Shown here: positions 16,106 through 24,103 of the stretch, piece by piece | Numbering within the stretch: position 1 is the stretch's first letter | How the letters are laid out: every line of letters starts with the position of its first letter | NCBI GenBank assembly: GCA_025929465.1 | Contig: JAICMC010000003.1 | Coordinates: forward strand, 1 to 40,241 | Reading direction: 5' to 3' | DNA from: Nostocoides sp. | GTDB taxonomy: Bacteria; Actinomycetota; Actinomycetes; Actinomycetales; Dermatophilaceae | DNA: 40,241 bases | Made by a program: the position numbers and the translations under genes | Notes under the pieces: model-generated | Seen by the model: only the letters and a program-made list of their open reading frames with translations | What the model was told of the DNA's origin: nothing | Databases searched by the model: none

Positions 16106-16137
16106 GTTCAGAACGTAGCAGTTGTGGAGATCTGAAC
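16106..16137. terminator. Inverted repeat after bkdC
   Basis: GTTCAGA (16106-16112) and TCTGAAC (16131-16137) form 7-bp arms around an 18-nt loop, starting 4 bp after the bkdC stop and before the convergent gene that ends at 16163. It may act as a weak bidirectional terminator. The loop is long for that role. Confidence 0.35.
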
Positions 16138-16162
16138 AGGGTCGGGGGCGCGCCAGCGTGGC

Positions 16163-16483
16163 TCAGACGGGTGGGTCGACGGCTGCGCTGAGGTGACCGG
16201 GCCCGGGTTTGGGCCGGCGCGGCTCACGCACCCCGGCGAGACCGCCGTCGTCTCCGTCGTCTCCGTCGGACCCCCAGCCACCGAAGCCGCCCGCGACGGT
16301 GACCAGGGATCGACGCCGGCGCAGCCGGGCTGGCCGGTAGACCGCGTACGCGCAGATACCGCGGTGCCCCATCATGACCACCTGGGCGTCCCACACGGCG
16401 TCGCTGGGTTCGGCCGCCTTGAACGTCCCCGACGCACGACAGATGCCGTCGCGGTCCATGCCCTCGACGACATAGGTGTGCAT
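16163..16483 (-). CDS. Small hypothetical protein
   Basis: A 106-residue protein of unknown function. The first 60 residues look like a compact domain (MHTYVVEGMDRDG, ASGTFKAAEPSDAVWDAQV, MGHRGICAYAVYRPARLR). The tail is Gly/Asp-rich and low complexity (GGWGSDGDDGDDGG). The gene is divergent from the unknown gene at 16539, with 55 bp between starts, and convergent with bkdC. The composition of the N-terminal part supports a real gene. The C-terminal tail could be spurious read-through of GC-rich sequence. Confidence 0.5.
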   Translation of the reverse strand: MHTYVVEGMDRDGICRASGTFKAAEPSDAVWDAQVVMMGHRGICAYAVYRPARLRRRRSLVTVAGGFGGWGSDGDDGDDGGLAGVREPRRPKPGPGHLSAAVDPPV

Positions 16484-16538
16484 GCCACCAGCGTGCGCCG
16501 AACCGTGGAGGGAATCAAGGGCTGGCAGAGTGTGCGTC

Positions 16539-17987
16539 ATGAGCGAGGCGCACGGAGTCGTCTTCCCCGAGGTCGAGGGGCGCCGGAGCACGGCGCACAC
16601 CGGCCGGTCAGTCGTCGCCGACGCGCTTCGCGGGGTCGACTCGGTCGGCGCGGACGCGGCCGAGCGGGAGACCAACTGGCGCACCGGATACGTCGAGCAC
16701 TTCCGCAGGCTCGTCGTCGCCGGCCTGACCGGCCCGGGAGCGGCCGAGCGGATCGCGGCCGACGGGCTCACGTCACTGGCCGCGCGGATGCACTGGTCCG
16801 GCCCCGAGGGCGACCAGCCGATCGTCCAGGCCTTCCACAGCCCCGTCCAGGACCCCCTCGGCACGGTCGTCGTGACGGGCGACGGCGAGCGGGCGACGTC
16901 CTTGTCGATCCCCTACCGCGGCGGCCGGCTCGCCGGTGACGACCTGCGTCGGCAGCTGGCCGCCTGGGTCGCCGCCGGGGTGATGGAACCTTCGGCGGAG
17001 CAGGCCGTATGCCGGGTGCTGGACCACCCCGAGTGGCTCGACCTGGCGGGGCGGACCATCGTCGTGCTGGGTGCCGCCGCCGAGATGGGCCCGTTGCGGT
17101 CGTTGTTGCGCTGGGGTGCCGACCTGGCCGCCGTCGACCTGCCCCGGCCTGCGGTGTGGCAGCGGGTGCTGGAGGAGGCCAGGCACGGAGCGGGGCGGGT
17201 CCACGTCCCCGTCCTCCTCGGCCACCGCGGCGACCTGGCCGAGCACGCCGGCGCCGACCTCGTCCAGGAGCTTCCCCGAGTGGCCGCGTGGGTCGCCGGC
17301 CTCCCGGGCGACCTGGTCCTCGGCAACTACGTCTATGCCGACGGCGGGACCAACGTGCGGGTCGCCATGGCGGTCGACGCCCTCGGCGAGCACCTGGCCC
17401 AGCAGCGTGAGGTCGCCCTGGCCTTCCTCGCGACCCCCACCGACGTCTTCGCCGTCCCCGGTGACGCGGTCGCCGCCTCCGTCGACTCCTACGCCCACCG
17501 ACGGACCAGCAAGGTCCTGCGAGTACCGCTTCGGACCCTCTCCGGGGGACGGCTGCTCCGCCGCAACTACGTGCCGGGTGAGGACCCGGGCGTCCACGAC
17601 GCGGTGGTGGTGCAGCAGGGTCCGAACTACCTGCTGGCCAAACGGCTTCAGCGGTGGCGCGCGACGACCGCCCGGGCTGCCGGTCAGGCCGTGTCCTTCC
17701 ACGTCGCGCCACCGACCCGGACCCGGTCGGTGCTGAAGAACCGGGCGCTCGCCGCGGCCTACGGCGGTGCCCACCGGTTCGGGATCGAGGTGTTCGAGCC
17801 GGGCACCACGAACTCCCTCATGGCTGCCCTCCTCGTCCACGACCTCAACCACCCGGCACCCAAGAACCCGATGTCGTGGCAGGACGAGGCGTATGCCGCC
17901 GTGCACGGCGGTCTCTGGCGCGGGCCGTACGACCCGCGCAGCGCCCTGGGCCTGGCCGCCCTGCTCGGGATCGGCTCGGCCCGCTGA
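16539..17987 (+). CDS. Conserved hypothetical protein with a Rossmann-like segment
   Basis: A 482-residue protein I do not recognise by function. The middle holds a possible dinucleotide-binding-like start, GRTIVVLGAAAEMGPLRSLLRWGADLAAVDL (residues about 168-198), where a beta strand, a GxxxxMG loop and an acidic end of strand two would fit a Rossmann fold. A second region has GDLVLGNYVYADGGTNVRVAMAVDAL. The C-terminal part has GGAHRFGIEVFEPGTTNSLMAALLVHDLNHP. There are no membrane segments or signal peptide, so it is cytoplasmic. The ATG at 16539 has no clear ribosome binding site. The repeat block at 18001 starts 13 bp past its stop. It could be an NAD(P)-dependent enzyme, which is inference only. 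Confidence 0.65.
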   Translation: MSEAHGVVFPEVEGRRSTAHTGRSVVADALRGVDSVGADAAERETNWRTGYVEHFRRLVVAGLTGPGAAERIAADGLTSLAARMHWSGPEGDQPIVQAFHSPVQDPLGTVVVTGDGERATSLSIPYRGGRLAGDDLRRQLAAWVAAGVMEPSAEQAVCRVLDHPEWLDLAGRTIVVLGAAAEMGPLRSLLRWGADLAAVDLPRPAVWQRVLEEARHGAGRVHVPVLLGHRGDLAEHAGADLVQELPRVAAWVAGLPGDLVLGNYVYADGGTNVRVAMAVDALGEHLAQQREVALAFLATPTDVFAVPGDAVAASVDSYAHRRTSKVLRVPLRTLSGGRLLRRNYVPGEDPGVHDAVVVQQGPNYLLAKRLQRWRATTARAAGQAVSFHVAPPTRTRSVLKNRALAAAYGGAHRFGIEVFEPGTTNSLMAALLVHDLNHPAPKNPMSWQDEAYAAVHGGLWRGPYDPRSALGLAALLGIGSAR

Positions 17988-18000
17988 CCCCGCTGACCCG

Positions 18001-18092
18001 CAACGAATCCACCCCAAGTCGCGTGCCACCGTCAACGAATCCACCCCAAGTCGCGTGCCACCGTCAACGAATCCACCCCAAGTCGCGCGGAC
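18001..18092. repeat. Tandem repeat, 32-bp unit, three copies
   Basis: CAACGAATCCACCCCAAGTC begins at 18001, 18033 and 18065, and the units are followed by GCGTGCCACCGT. The units abut with no unique spacers. The same core (GTCAACGAAYYSACCCCAAG) recurs as a 33-bp tandem repeat at 37671-37751. Both blocks begin at or just after a stop codon. Confidence 0.9.
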
Positions 18093-18185
18093 CGGCTCGA
18101 CGCGAGTCCGCGACGGCCACGGCATACGAGACAATGGGCCACCGGCGGCCCGCGCCGGCCCCCTGCCCGCGAACCGGAGTCCGCC

Positions 18186-19382
18186 GTGCTGTCCGCCTAC
18201 CGTCCCCTGCTGCGTGTTCCGGGGATCGGACGGTTCCTCGTGGGGGCGTCGCTCGCTCGGGTCGGGGGCGCCATGTTCGGGGTGGCGATCATCGTGATGG
18301 TGAGCAGCCGTCGCGGCTCCTACGGCGTGGCCGGCGCCGTCTCGGCCGTCGGCATCCTGGTCCTGGCGACCGCCGGGCCGCTCATCGGCCGCCTGATCGA
18401 CAAGTACGGCCAGGGGCGGGTGGCGCGCCCGTTCGTGGTGTTCTCGGCTCTGGCCGGGGTCGCCACCGTGCTGCTGTCCTACCGTGGCGCGCCCCTGTGG
18501 ACCCTGTTCGTCGCCTACGGGATGTCGGCATGCCTGCCGGAGATGGGGCCGCTGTCCCGGGCCAGGTGGGCCCACCTGCTGCGCGACGACCCGGAGACGC
18601 TGCATACCGCGATGTCCTTCGAACAGGTCTGTGACGAGGGCGGGTTCGTCATCGGCCCGGTCATCGCCGTGCTGCTGTCGACCATGGTCATTCCCGAAGC
18701 CGGACTGCTCGGCGCGGTGATCCTGTTCGGGACCGGCATGGTCATCTTCCTCTCGGCCCGCAGCACCGAGCCCACGATCGTCCCGCACGAGGACCGCCCG
18801 CTGGGTCTGGCCGTGGGTCGCCCGGGGCTGCTCCTCGTCGCGACCGTGCTCACGATGACCGGACTCATCTTCGGCAGCAACGAGGTCATCGCCGTCGCCG
18901 TGTCCGACGAGCGCGGTGACAAGGGCTTCTCCAGTGTCGTGCTGGCCGCGTTCGCCGCGGGGTCCCTGCTGGCTGGTCTGGCCTACGGCGCGCGGGCGTA
19001 CGCGTGGACGTTCAGTCGCCGGCTGGTGCTGTTCGCCGGACTCATGTGCGTCCTGGAGGCGCCCGCACTGTTCGCGACCAACCTGTGGGCGCTCGCGGTC
19101 GTCATGTTCGTGGCCGGTTCGGCAACGGCCCCGATGCTCATCACCAGCCTGTCCCTCACCCAGCAGCTCGTCCCGCCGGCGTTCATCACCGAGGGGATGG
19201 CCGTGGCGATCACCGGCATCCTCGTCGGCATCTCCATCGGCACCTCGGTCGGCGGCTGGGCCGTCGGCGCGTTGGGTGCCCAGCAGGCGTATGCCGTGCC
19301 CGTCCTGGCCGGGCTCGTCTCGGTGGTGCTCGCGGCCGCCCGGTTCGGCTACCTCCAGCGCGCCGAGTGCGCGGAGGCCTGA
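18186..19382 (+). CDS. MFS transporter, 12 membrane segments
   Basis: A 398-residue major facilitator protein. About 12 hydrophobic helices are visible, with the family loop after helix 2 seen as GRLIDKYGQGRVARP (residues about 63-77). It is a two-half MFS protein resembling actinobacterial drug or metabolite exporters of the Bcr/ProP-like group with unassigned substrate. The GTG at 18186 begins MLSAYRPLLRVPGIGRF, a common N-terminus for this subgroup. Its stop lies 7 bp from the convergent stop of the DHA2 transporter, so no room remains for a terminator between them. Confidence 0.82.
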   Translation: MLSAYRPLLRVPGIGRFLVGASLARVGGAMFGVAIIVMVSSRRGSYGVAGAVSAVGILVLATAGPLIGRLIDKYGQGRVARPFVVFSALAGVATVLLSYRGAPLWTLFVAYGMSACLPEMGPLSRARWAHLLRDDPETLHTAMSFEQVCDEGGFVIGPVIAVLLSTMVIPEAGLLGAVILFGTGMVIFLSARSTEPTIVPHEDRPLGLAVGRPGLLLVATVLTMTGLIFGSNEVIAVAVSDERGDKGFSSVVLAAFAAGSLLAGLAYGARAYAWTFSRRLVLFAGLMCVLEAPALFATNLWALAVVMFVAGSATAPMLITSLSLTQQLVPPAFITEGMAVAITGILVGISIGTSVGGWAVGALGAQQAYAVPVLAGLVSVVLAAARFGYLQRAECAEA

Positions 19383-19389
19383 GCGGGGC

Positions 19390-21171
19390 TCAGACGGAGA
19401 TGGGCGACTCGGTCGTCGTCTCTGCCGAGCTCTTGACCGCCGGTCCGCCACGCAGCTCCACGTGCGGTAGGAGGAACACGATCGCCCAGCCGACGAGCAT
19501 GACCCCCGCACCACAGAGGAACACCAGGTCGAGGGACTGGGAGAAGCCGACGAAGAACGGCTTGGCCAGCCGGGGGTCGAGGTGGTTGATGAACGAGGAG
19601 TCGGACAGCGCGCTGCTGCTCATCGCCGTCGACCCGCTCGTCCTGGCTGCCGCCAGCTGCCTGAGGTAGGCCGCGTTGGCGGGGTTGGCCAGGACGGCGG
19701 GGTCCTGCGCGGCGGCCTGGAAGTCGGCCGAGGGGACGATCGTCTTGACGGCGGTGGCGATCTTCCCGGGCACGGTGGAGAACAGGACCGACAGGAAGAC
19801 GGCGGTGCCGAGCGTGCCACCGATCTGCCGGGTGAAGGTCGCCGAGGAGGTCGCGACGCCCATGTCGGCGCGGTCTGCGGCGTTCTGCACGGCGAGGGTG
19901 AGCGGCTGCATCATGAAGCCCAGGCCCACGCCGAAGACGACGCACATGCCCATGACCTGCCACATCGGGGTGTCGTAGTCGATGGTGGCGAACATGAGCA
20001 GGCCGGCGACGAGGAGCCCGCCGCCGACCCGGACGAACCGGCGGTAGCGGCCGGTGCGGGAGATCAGCTGGCCGGAGAAGATCGAGCCGGTCATGATGCC
20101 GAGGGTGAGCGGCAGCAGCTGCAGGCCCGCGTGGGTCGGGCTGGAGCCCTTGACGATCTGCAGGTAGAGCGGGAGGCAGGCGACGCCCCCGAACAGGCCC
20201 ATGCCGAGGACGATCGAGACGATCGAGGCGATCCGGATGGTCTTGATCCGGAACAGCTTGAACGGCAGCAGCGCCTCATCGCCCATGGCCCGTTCGACGA
20301 GGAAGAACGCGAGCAGGCCGGCGACGCCGATCAGGTAGCAGACGACCGCGTCGGTCGAGGCCCAGCCCCAGTCCCGGCCCTGCTCGGCGACGATGAGCAA
20401 CGGGACGAGGCCGATGGACAGGGCCACGGCGCCCCACCAGTCGATCCGGTGGTCCAGCCGGCGGGTCCGCAGGTGCAGGGTCTTGGCGACGACGGCGAGC
20501 GCGGCGATCCCGAACGGCACGTTGACGAGGAAGACCCAGCGCCAGCCGGAGATGCCCAGGATCGTGGACTGGCCGGCCAGGAAGCCGCCGACGACCGGCC
20601 CGAGGACGCTCGAGGTGCCGAACACGGCGAGGAAGTAGCCCTGGTACTTGGCCCGCTCACGGGGCGGGACGATGTCACCGATGATCGCGAGCGCGAGCGA
20701 GAACAGGCCGCCGGCCCCGATGCCCTGGAAGGCCCGGAAGAAGGCCAGCTGGTTCATCGAGGTGGCGAACGAGCACAGCACCGACCCGAGGACGAAGATG
20801 GTGATGGCGGTGATGAAGAACTTCTTGCGTCCGTAGATGTCGGACAGCTTGCCGTAGAGCGGCGTGACGATGGTCGAGGTGATCAGGTAGGCCGTGGTCG
20901 CCCAGGCCTGCTGGCTCAGGCCGTGCAGGTCGTCGGCGATGGTGCGGATCGCGACCGAGACGATGGTCTGGTCGAGGGCGGCCAGGAACATGCCCATCAT
21001 CAGCCCGACGAGGATGGTGAGGATCGCCTTGTGGCTCAGCGGTGTGTCGTCCTGCGGAGCGGGTGTGGCGACGTGGGTCCTGGCACCCGAGGCCGCGGCG
21101 GGCGGACCGGACTGCGGCCGGCGGCTGGCGCCGCGTATCGAACGGCGGGGCTTGGCGTGTCGGCCGGTCAT
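19390..21171 (-). CDS. DHA2-family (EmrB/QacA-type) multidrug efflux MFS transporter
   Basis: A 593-residue transporter with about 14 membrane helices. Helix 1 carries the DHA2 signature LDQTIVSVAIRTIADDL, loop 2-3 has GKLSDIYGRKKFF, and motif C is seen as GPVVGGFLAGQ. It should export small hydrophobic compounds in exchange for protons. The first 45 residues are a basic, Pro/Ala-rich cytoplasmic tail. The ATG at 21171 overlaps the stop of the marR gene (ATGA), so the two are translated together, and the operator upstream of marR probably controls both. The substrate cannot be told from sequence. Confidence 0.9.
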   Translation of the reverse strand: MTGRHAKPRRSIRGASRRPQSGPPAAASGARTHVATPAPQDDTPLSHKAILTILVGLMMGMFLAALDQTIVSVAIRTIADDLHGLSQQAWATTAYLITSTIVTPLYGKLSDIYGRKKFFITAITIFVLGSVLCSFATSMNQLAFFRAFQGIGAGGLFSLALAIIGDIVPPRERAKYQGYFLAVFGTSSVLGPVVGGFLAGQSTILGISGWRWVFLVNVPFGIAALAVVAKTLHLRTRRLDHRIDWWGAVALSIGLVPLLIVAEQGRDWGWASTDAVVCYLIGVAGLLAFFLVERAMGDEALLPFKLFRIKTIRIASIVSIVLGMGLFGGVACLPLYLQIVKGSSPTHAGLQLLPLTLGIMTGSIFSGQLISRTGRYRRFVRVGGGLLVAGLLMFATIDYDTPMWQVMGMCVVFGVGLGFMMQPLTLAVQNAADRADMGVATSSATFTRQIGGTLGTAVFLSVLFSTVPGKIATAVKTIVPSADFQAAAQDPAVLANPANAAYLRQLAAARTSGSTAMSSSALSDSSFINHLDPRLAKPFFVGFSQSLDLVFLCGAGVMLVGWAIVFLLPHVELRGGPAVKSSAETTTESPISV

Positions 21172-21665
21172 CGGTTGTCCTTCGTGTGGGTCGGCGCCAG
21201 GGGCGGGGAGAACAGGGTGCCCGCCTCCTTGGCGTGCTCGAACGAGCGGGTGAACTGCTGGAGGCGCTCGATCAGCTGCTCGGCCTCGGCGGGATCCCAG
21301 TCGGCGAGCACCCGCTGGAGCCACTGACCCCGTCCGGCCTTCATCCGGTCGACGAGCTCGTTGCCGGCGTCGCTGAGCGACACCATGGCGGCCCGGCCGT
21401 CGGCTGGATCGGGGATCTTGGCGACGAAACCGTGGGCCGCCAGGCCGGTGACCTGACGACTGACCGTGGAGACGTCGGAGTGGATGCAGTCGGCCAGGGC
21501 GGACACCCGGCGGGGGCCGTCGACGAGGTTGAAGAGCACGGGGTATGCGGCGGGCTCGACCTGCTCGTGGTAGCGCGGGGCATGCTGCTTCATCGCCGCG
21601 AACAGCTTGAAGACGCCGACGAGGTCGGTCGAGAGCCGGGTCGCGGTCTCGAGGCTGAGCGGCAT
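21168..21665 (-). CDS. MarR-family transcriptional regulator of the efflux operon
   Basis: A 165-residue winged-helix regulator. The helix-turn-helix region runs over about residues 50-95 (RVSALADCIHSDVSTVSRQ, then VTGLAAHGFVAKIPDPADGRAAMVSL), with the wing residues D-P-x-D-G-R typical of MarR. The ATG at 21665 has AAGGA 5 bp upstream. A perfect inverted repeat lies 33 bp upstream and is the likely binding site. It would repress itself and the co-transcribed efflux pump and be released by a ligand, by analogy with MarR/EmrR. Confidence 0.88.
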   Translation of the reverse strand: MPLSLETATRLSTDLVGVFKLFAAMKQHAPRYHEQVEPAAYPVLFNLVDGPRRVSALADCIHSDVSTVSRQVTGLAAHGFVAKIPDPADGRAAMVSLSDAGNELVDRMKAGRGQWLQRVLADWDPAEAEQLIERLQQFTRSFEHAKEAGTLFSPPLAPTHTKDNR

Positions 21666-21697
21666 ACGACGTCCTTGCAGGGAGGGGGGATCAGGCA

Positions 21698-21725
21698 GCA
21701 AGCAACTGTACGACCAGTTGCTTGC
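21698..21725. promoter_or_regulatory. Inverted-repeat operator upstream of marR
   Basis: Perfect 11-bp arms GCAAGCAACTG (21698-21708) and CAGTTGCTTGC (21715-21725) are separated by 6 bp, giving a 28-bp site of the size MarR dimers bind. It lies 33-60 bp upstream of the marR ATG, where it would overlap the promoter. Confidence 0.8.
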
Positions 21726-21734
21726 CACATGCAA

Positions 21735-22073
21735 ATATCGCCTGGGAGCCGTATCGGTTGCTGATCAACAGGATCGCGTGGAGCGCCTCGGCCGCCTCCG
21801 CGAGCAACCCCCCGGCCCTACATCCGGGGAGTCATCCGACAAGGCGCCGGCGTCAGGGCTCGCCCCACACGCCTCCAGAAGGTGCACAACCTCTGCACGT
21901 TGCATCGAGGCTGACAGCTGCTCAACGTCAACATCGGCGTCCCCGCCGGGAAGCGGCCAGCCCGCGCCTTGCACGGATCGTCCCGATCGTAAAGACCTGC
22001 GCCAGTTGGGGCGACCCCGCCCAGGCGACGCCGCCGTGGAACGGCGTGCGTTCAGCCACATAGGCCATCACCA
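21735..22073. other. Gene-poor stretch at the left edge of the island
   Basis: No convincing gene is present in these 339 bases. Composition is less GC-rich than the surrounding operons. A minus-strand frame at 21928-22068 encodes 46 residues starting MAYVAERTPFHGGVAW, and in a neighbouring minus frame further down DVEQLSASMQRAEVVHLLEA looks protein-like. Together they could be a small gene broken by a frameshift, but I would not call it. Confidence 0.3.
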
Positions 22074-22340
22074 GTGAGACGCTTGTTCGACTTTAAGCAA
22101 ATCCTGTCAGGTACCTGGCGGACCCCATCAACTACGCCGACGAGAGTGGCAGGGACTTCACCTTCACGGTGGCTTATTGCCGCGGTCGGCGTCTCAGTAT
22201 TTGTTGTGGGAGGGATACTGGCCACCCCGATAGTCGTGGCTGGCAGCGCCGTTTCCAGCGCACTCACGGCCTACGAACTCATCGGAGGCACCGGCAGCAT
22301 TGCTTGCGAGTACTCGTCCGACAATCCATGCTCAGAGTAG
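22074..22340 (+). CDS. Small membrane protein, unknown
   Basis: An 88-residue protein starting with GTG. It has a basic N-terminus (MRRLFDFKQILSG) and one or two hydrophobic segments (about 33-60, WLIAAVGVSVFVVGGILATP), then a short tail with two cysteines (IACEYSSDNPCSE). The tail would lie outside the cell if the N-terminus is inside. A second tiny membrane protein starts 9 bp after its stop, so they look like an operon. GC content is clearly lower than in neighbouring genes. I do not recognise the family. Confidence 0.5.
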   Translation: MRRLFDFKQILSGTWRTPSTTPTRVAGTSPSRWLIAAVGVSVFVVGGILATPIVVAGSAVSSALTAYELIGGTGSIACEYSSDNPCSE

Positions 22341-22349
22341 GAGCGCAGC

Positions 22350-22499
22350 GTGATCTTCGTCGTGTTCGGGGTGCTTCTGACGGGACTTGCCCTGCTGGTC
22401 TCTCGACTCAAGCGGGAAAGAGGAGGGGTGCTCGTCTGGTTCCTCTTGAGCCTCGCAGGTGCCTCATTTGTCGTGGCTATCGTGCAAGGCGTCCGGTGA
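22350..22499 (+). CDS. Tiny two-helix membrane protein, unknown
   Basis: A 49-residue ORF starting with GTG, with TAGGAGCG 8 bp upstream. Two hydrophobic helices (about 2-16, VVFGVLLTGLALLV, and about 27-46, VLVWFLLSLAGASFVVAIV) flank a strongly basic loop SRLKRERGG. It immediately follows the other small membrane protein. The size and layout are reminiscent of type I toxins or small accessory subunits, but there is no direct evidence for either. Confidence 0.5.
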   Translation: MIFVVFGVLLTGLALLVSRLKRERGGVLVWFLLSLAGASFVVAIVQGVR

Positions 22500-22565
22500 T
22501 TGCCCAGCCTCACACGGAAGGGTGGTTATCTAGTGATTCCTCCTGGGGGAACTAGGAGCGTAGCG

Positions 22566-23994
22566 ATGAACCAGATCGCCGAGACCATGCGCGAGGGGCT
22601 GCTGGCCCTGGCCGTCGGTGCCGGCCTGCAGGTGATGGCCCAGCTGATGGAGGCCGACGTGAGCGCGGTGTGCGGCCCCCGCGGCCGGCACCGACCCGGG
22701 CCGGACAGCGACCCGACACGGCACCGAGGCCGGGTCGGTCACCCTGGGCGGATGCCGGGTCCCGGTGACTCGGCCACGGGTCCGGGCCACGGACGGCACC
22801 GGCGAGGTGCCGGTGCCGGCCTACGACCTGTTCAGCGGGACTGAGCTGCTCGGTCGGATGACGATGGAGCGGATGCTGGCCGGGGTCTCGACGCGCCGCT
22901 ACCCGATCGCCCTGGAACCGGTCGGGCAGGACGTCACCACGGCGTCCAGGTCGACCAGCAAGTCGGCGGTGTCGCGCAGGTTCGTGGCGATGACCGAGCA
23001 CGCCCTGGCTGATCTGCTCGCGGCGGACCTGACCGGACTGGACCTGGTGGCGATCATGATCGACGGGGTGCACTTCGCCGACCACCTGTGCGTGGTCGCC
23101 CTCGGCATCGACATCGAGGGGGTCAAACACCCGCTGGCGCTGGTCGAGGGATCCACGGAGACCGCGCTGGTCCGCGGCCTGCTGGTCGGGTTAGGGGAGC
23201 GTGGCCTGGATGTGACCCAGCCGATCCTGGCCGTCCTGGACGGCGCCGAGGCCTTGTCCGCGGCGGTCCGGGAGGTGTTCGACCAGCCGGTGATCGGCCG
23301 CTGCCAGATCCACAAGCTTCGCAACGTGGCCGACCACCTGCCCCAGAAGGTGCGCTGCCCGGTCACCAAGCGGATCCGGGCGGCCTACCACGCCGACTCC
23401 GCCCTGGCAGCCGAGGCGTTGCTGGAAGCGCTGGCCAAGGAGTTGGACAAGACTCCTCCCGGCGCGGCCGGCAGCCTGCGCGAGGGAATGGCCGAAACTC
23501 TGATCGTGCTCCGCCTGGACCTGCCGCCCACGCTCGCGCGGACGTTCCGGTCGACCAACGCGATCGAGTCAATGATCTCGATCTGCCGCGATCACGCCAA
23601 GAACGTCAAACGCTGGCGGGACGGGCAGATGGCGCTGCGCTGGTGCGCAGCCGGCATGGTCGAAGCATGCACACAGTTCCGCCACGTCAACGGCCACCTG
23701 CACCTGCCCGCCCTGCGCATCGCTGCCATCCTCGTTGAGATACTCCCGCGAACGATGGGAGCCAATCAGGGTCGCGCTTCAATGGCTGGAGCGGCCAGCC
23801 GCGGCCAGCGCCTCCATCACCCAGGGATCAACTGGTTGACATCGGCAGAGAGACATACACGGCCTCGTCACGTAGACGTCTCCCCTCCAGTGACAGACAA
23901 CGTCACGGGAGGGGAGACGTCTATGTGGCGTCCTTGGCCTCCTCCGCCTTACCGCGGTTGCGGTTGGCAACGACGGTCTGCCCTGGCTCGTTGA
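22566..23994 (+). pseudogene. IS256-family (mutator) transposase, frameshifted
   Basis: AGGAGCG precedes the ATG at 22566. The first frame gives MNQIAETMREGLLALAVGAG and then loses sense after residue 41. One extra C in the run at 22691-22692 explains it: removing it turns RHRPG into the RHDPGR expected in this family and joins the frame that stays open to 23994. The second frame carries the mutator core: GLDLVAIMIDGVHF (first catalytic Asp), ILAVLDGAEAL (second Asp), HKLRNVADHLP, FRSTNAIESMIS (catalytic Glu) and RNVKRWRDGQMALRWC. After HLHLPALR (about 23728) the C-terminus no longer looks like the family, so the 3' end seems replaced. I could not identify the terminal inverted repeats. The element should be inactive unless the frameshift is a sequencing error. 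Confidence 0.85.
23869..23927. repeat. Long hairpin, 20-bp arms plus an inner 5-bp stem
   Basis: The left arm (23869-23888, CACGTAGACGTCTCCCCTCC) and right arm (23908-23927, GGAGGGGAGACGTCTATGTG) pair with one mismatch. Inside the loop GTGAC (23890-23894) pairs with GTCAC (23902-23906). The right arm includes the TAG stop of the minus-strand fragment at 23921-24091, so it may be that gene's terminator. Alternatively it may be an end structure of a mobile element. Confidence 0.8.
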
Positions 23995-24091
23995 GATCGA
24001 TCACCAGTAGGCCGTCCACGATGCGCGGGCTCCATCGTTTGGCGACGGTCGTATCGAGCTGGATGTGCCGAGTAATAGAGACTGCCTGCGA
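23921..24091 (-). pseudogene. 3' fragment of an unrecognised gene
   Basis: This minus-strand frame is open for 56 codons between a TGA and the TAG inside the hairpin, and reads like protein: HIQLDTTVAKRW, SPRIVDGLLVIDLNEPG, QTVVANRNRGKAEEAK. No ATG or plausible ribosome binding site is present, so it looks like the tail of a gene whose 5' part was lost at the junction near 24092-24106 (a run of seven G followed by TTTTA). An internal GTG could start a 33-residue peptide. The family is not recognised. Confidence 0.4.
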
Positions 24092-24103
24092 TCAGGGGGG
24101 GTT

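Noticed and set aside
18001-18092. CRISPR array
   Set aside because: Units abut with a 32-bp period and there are no unique spacers, and no cas genes are nearby. The same holds for 37671-37751 and 1654-1779.
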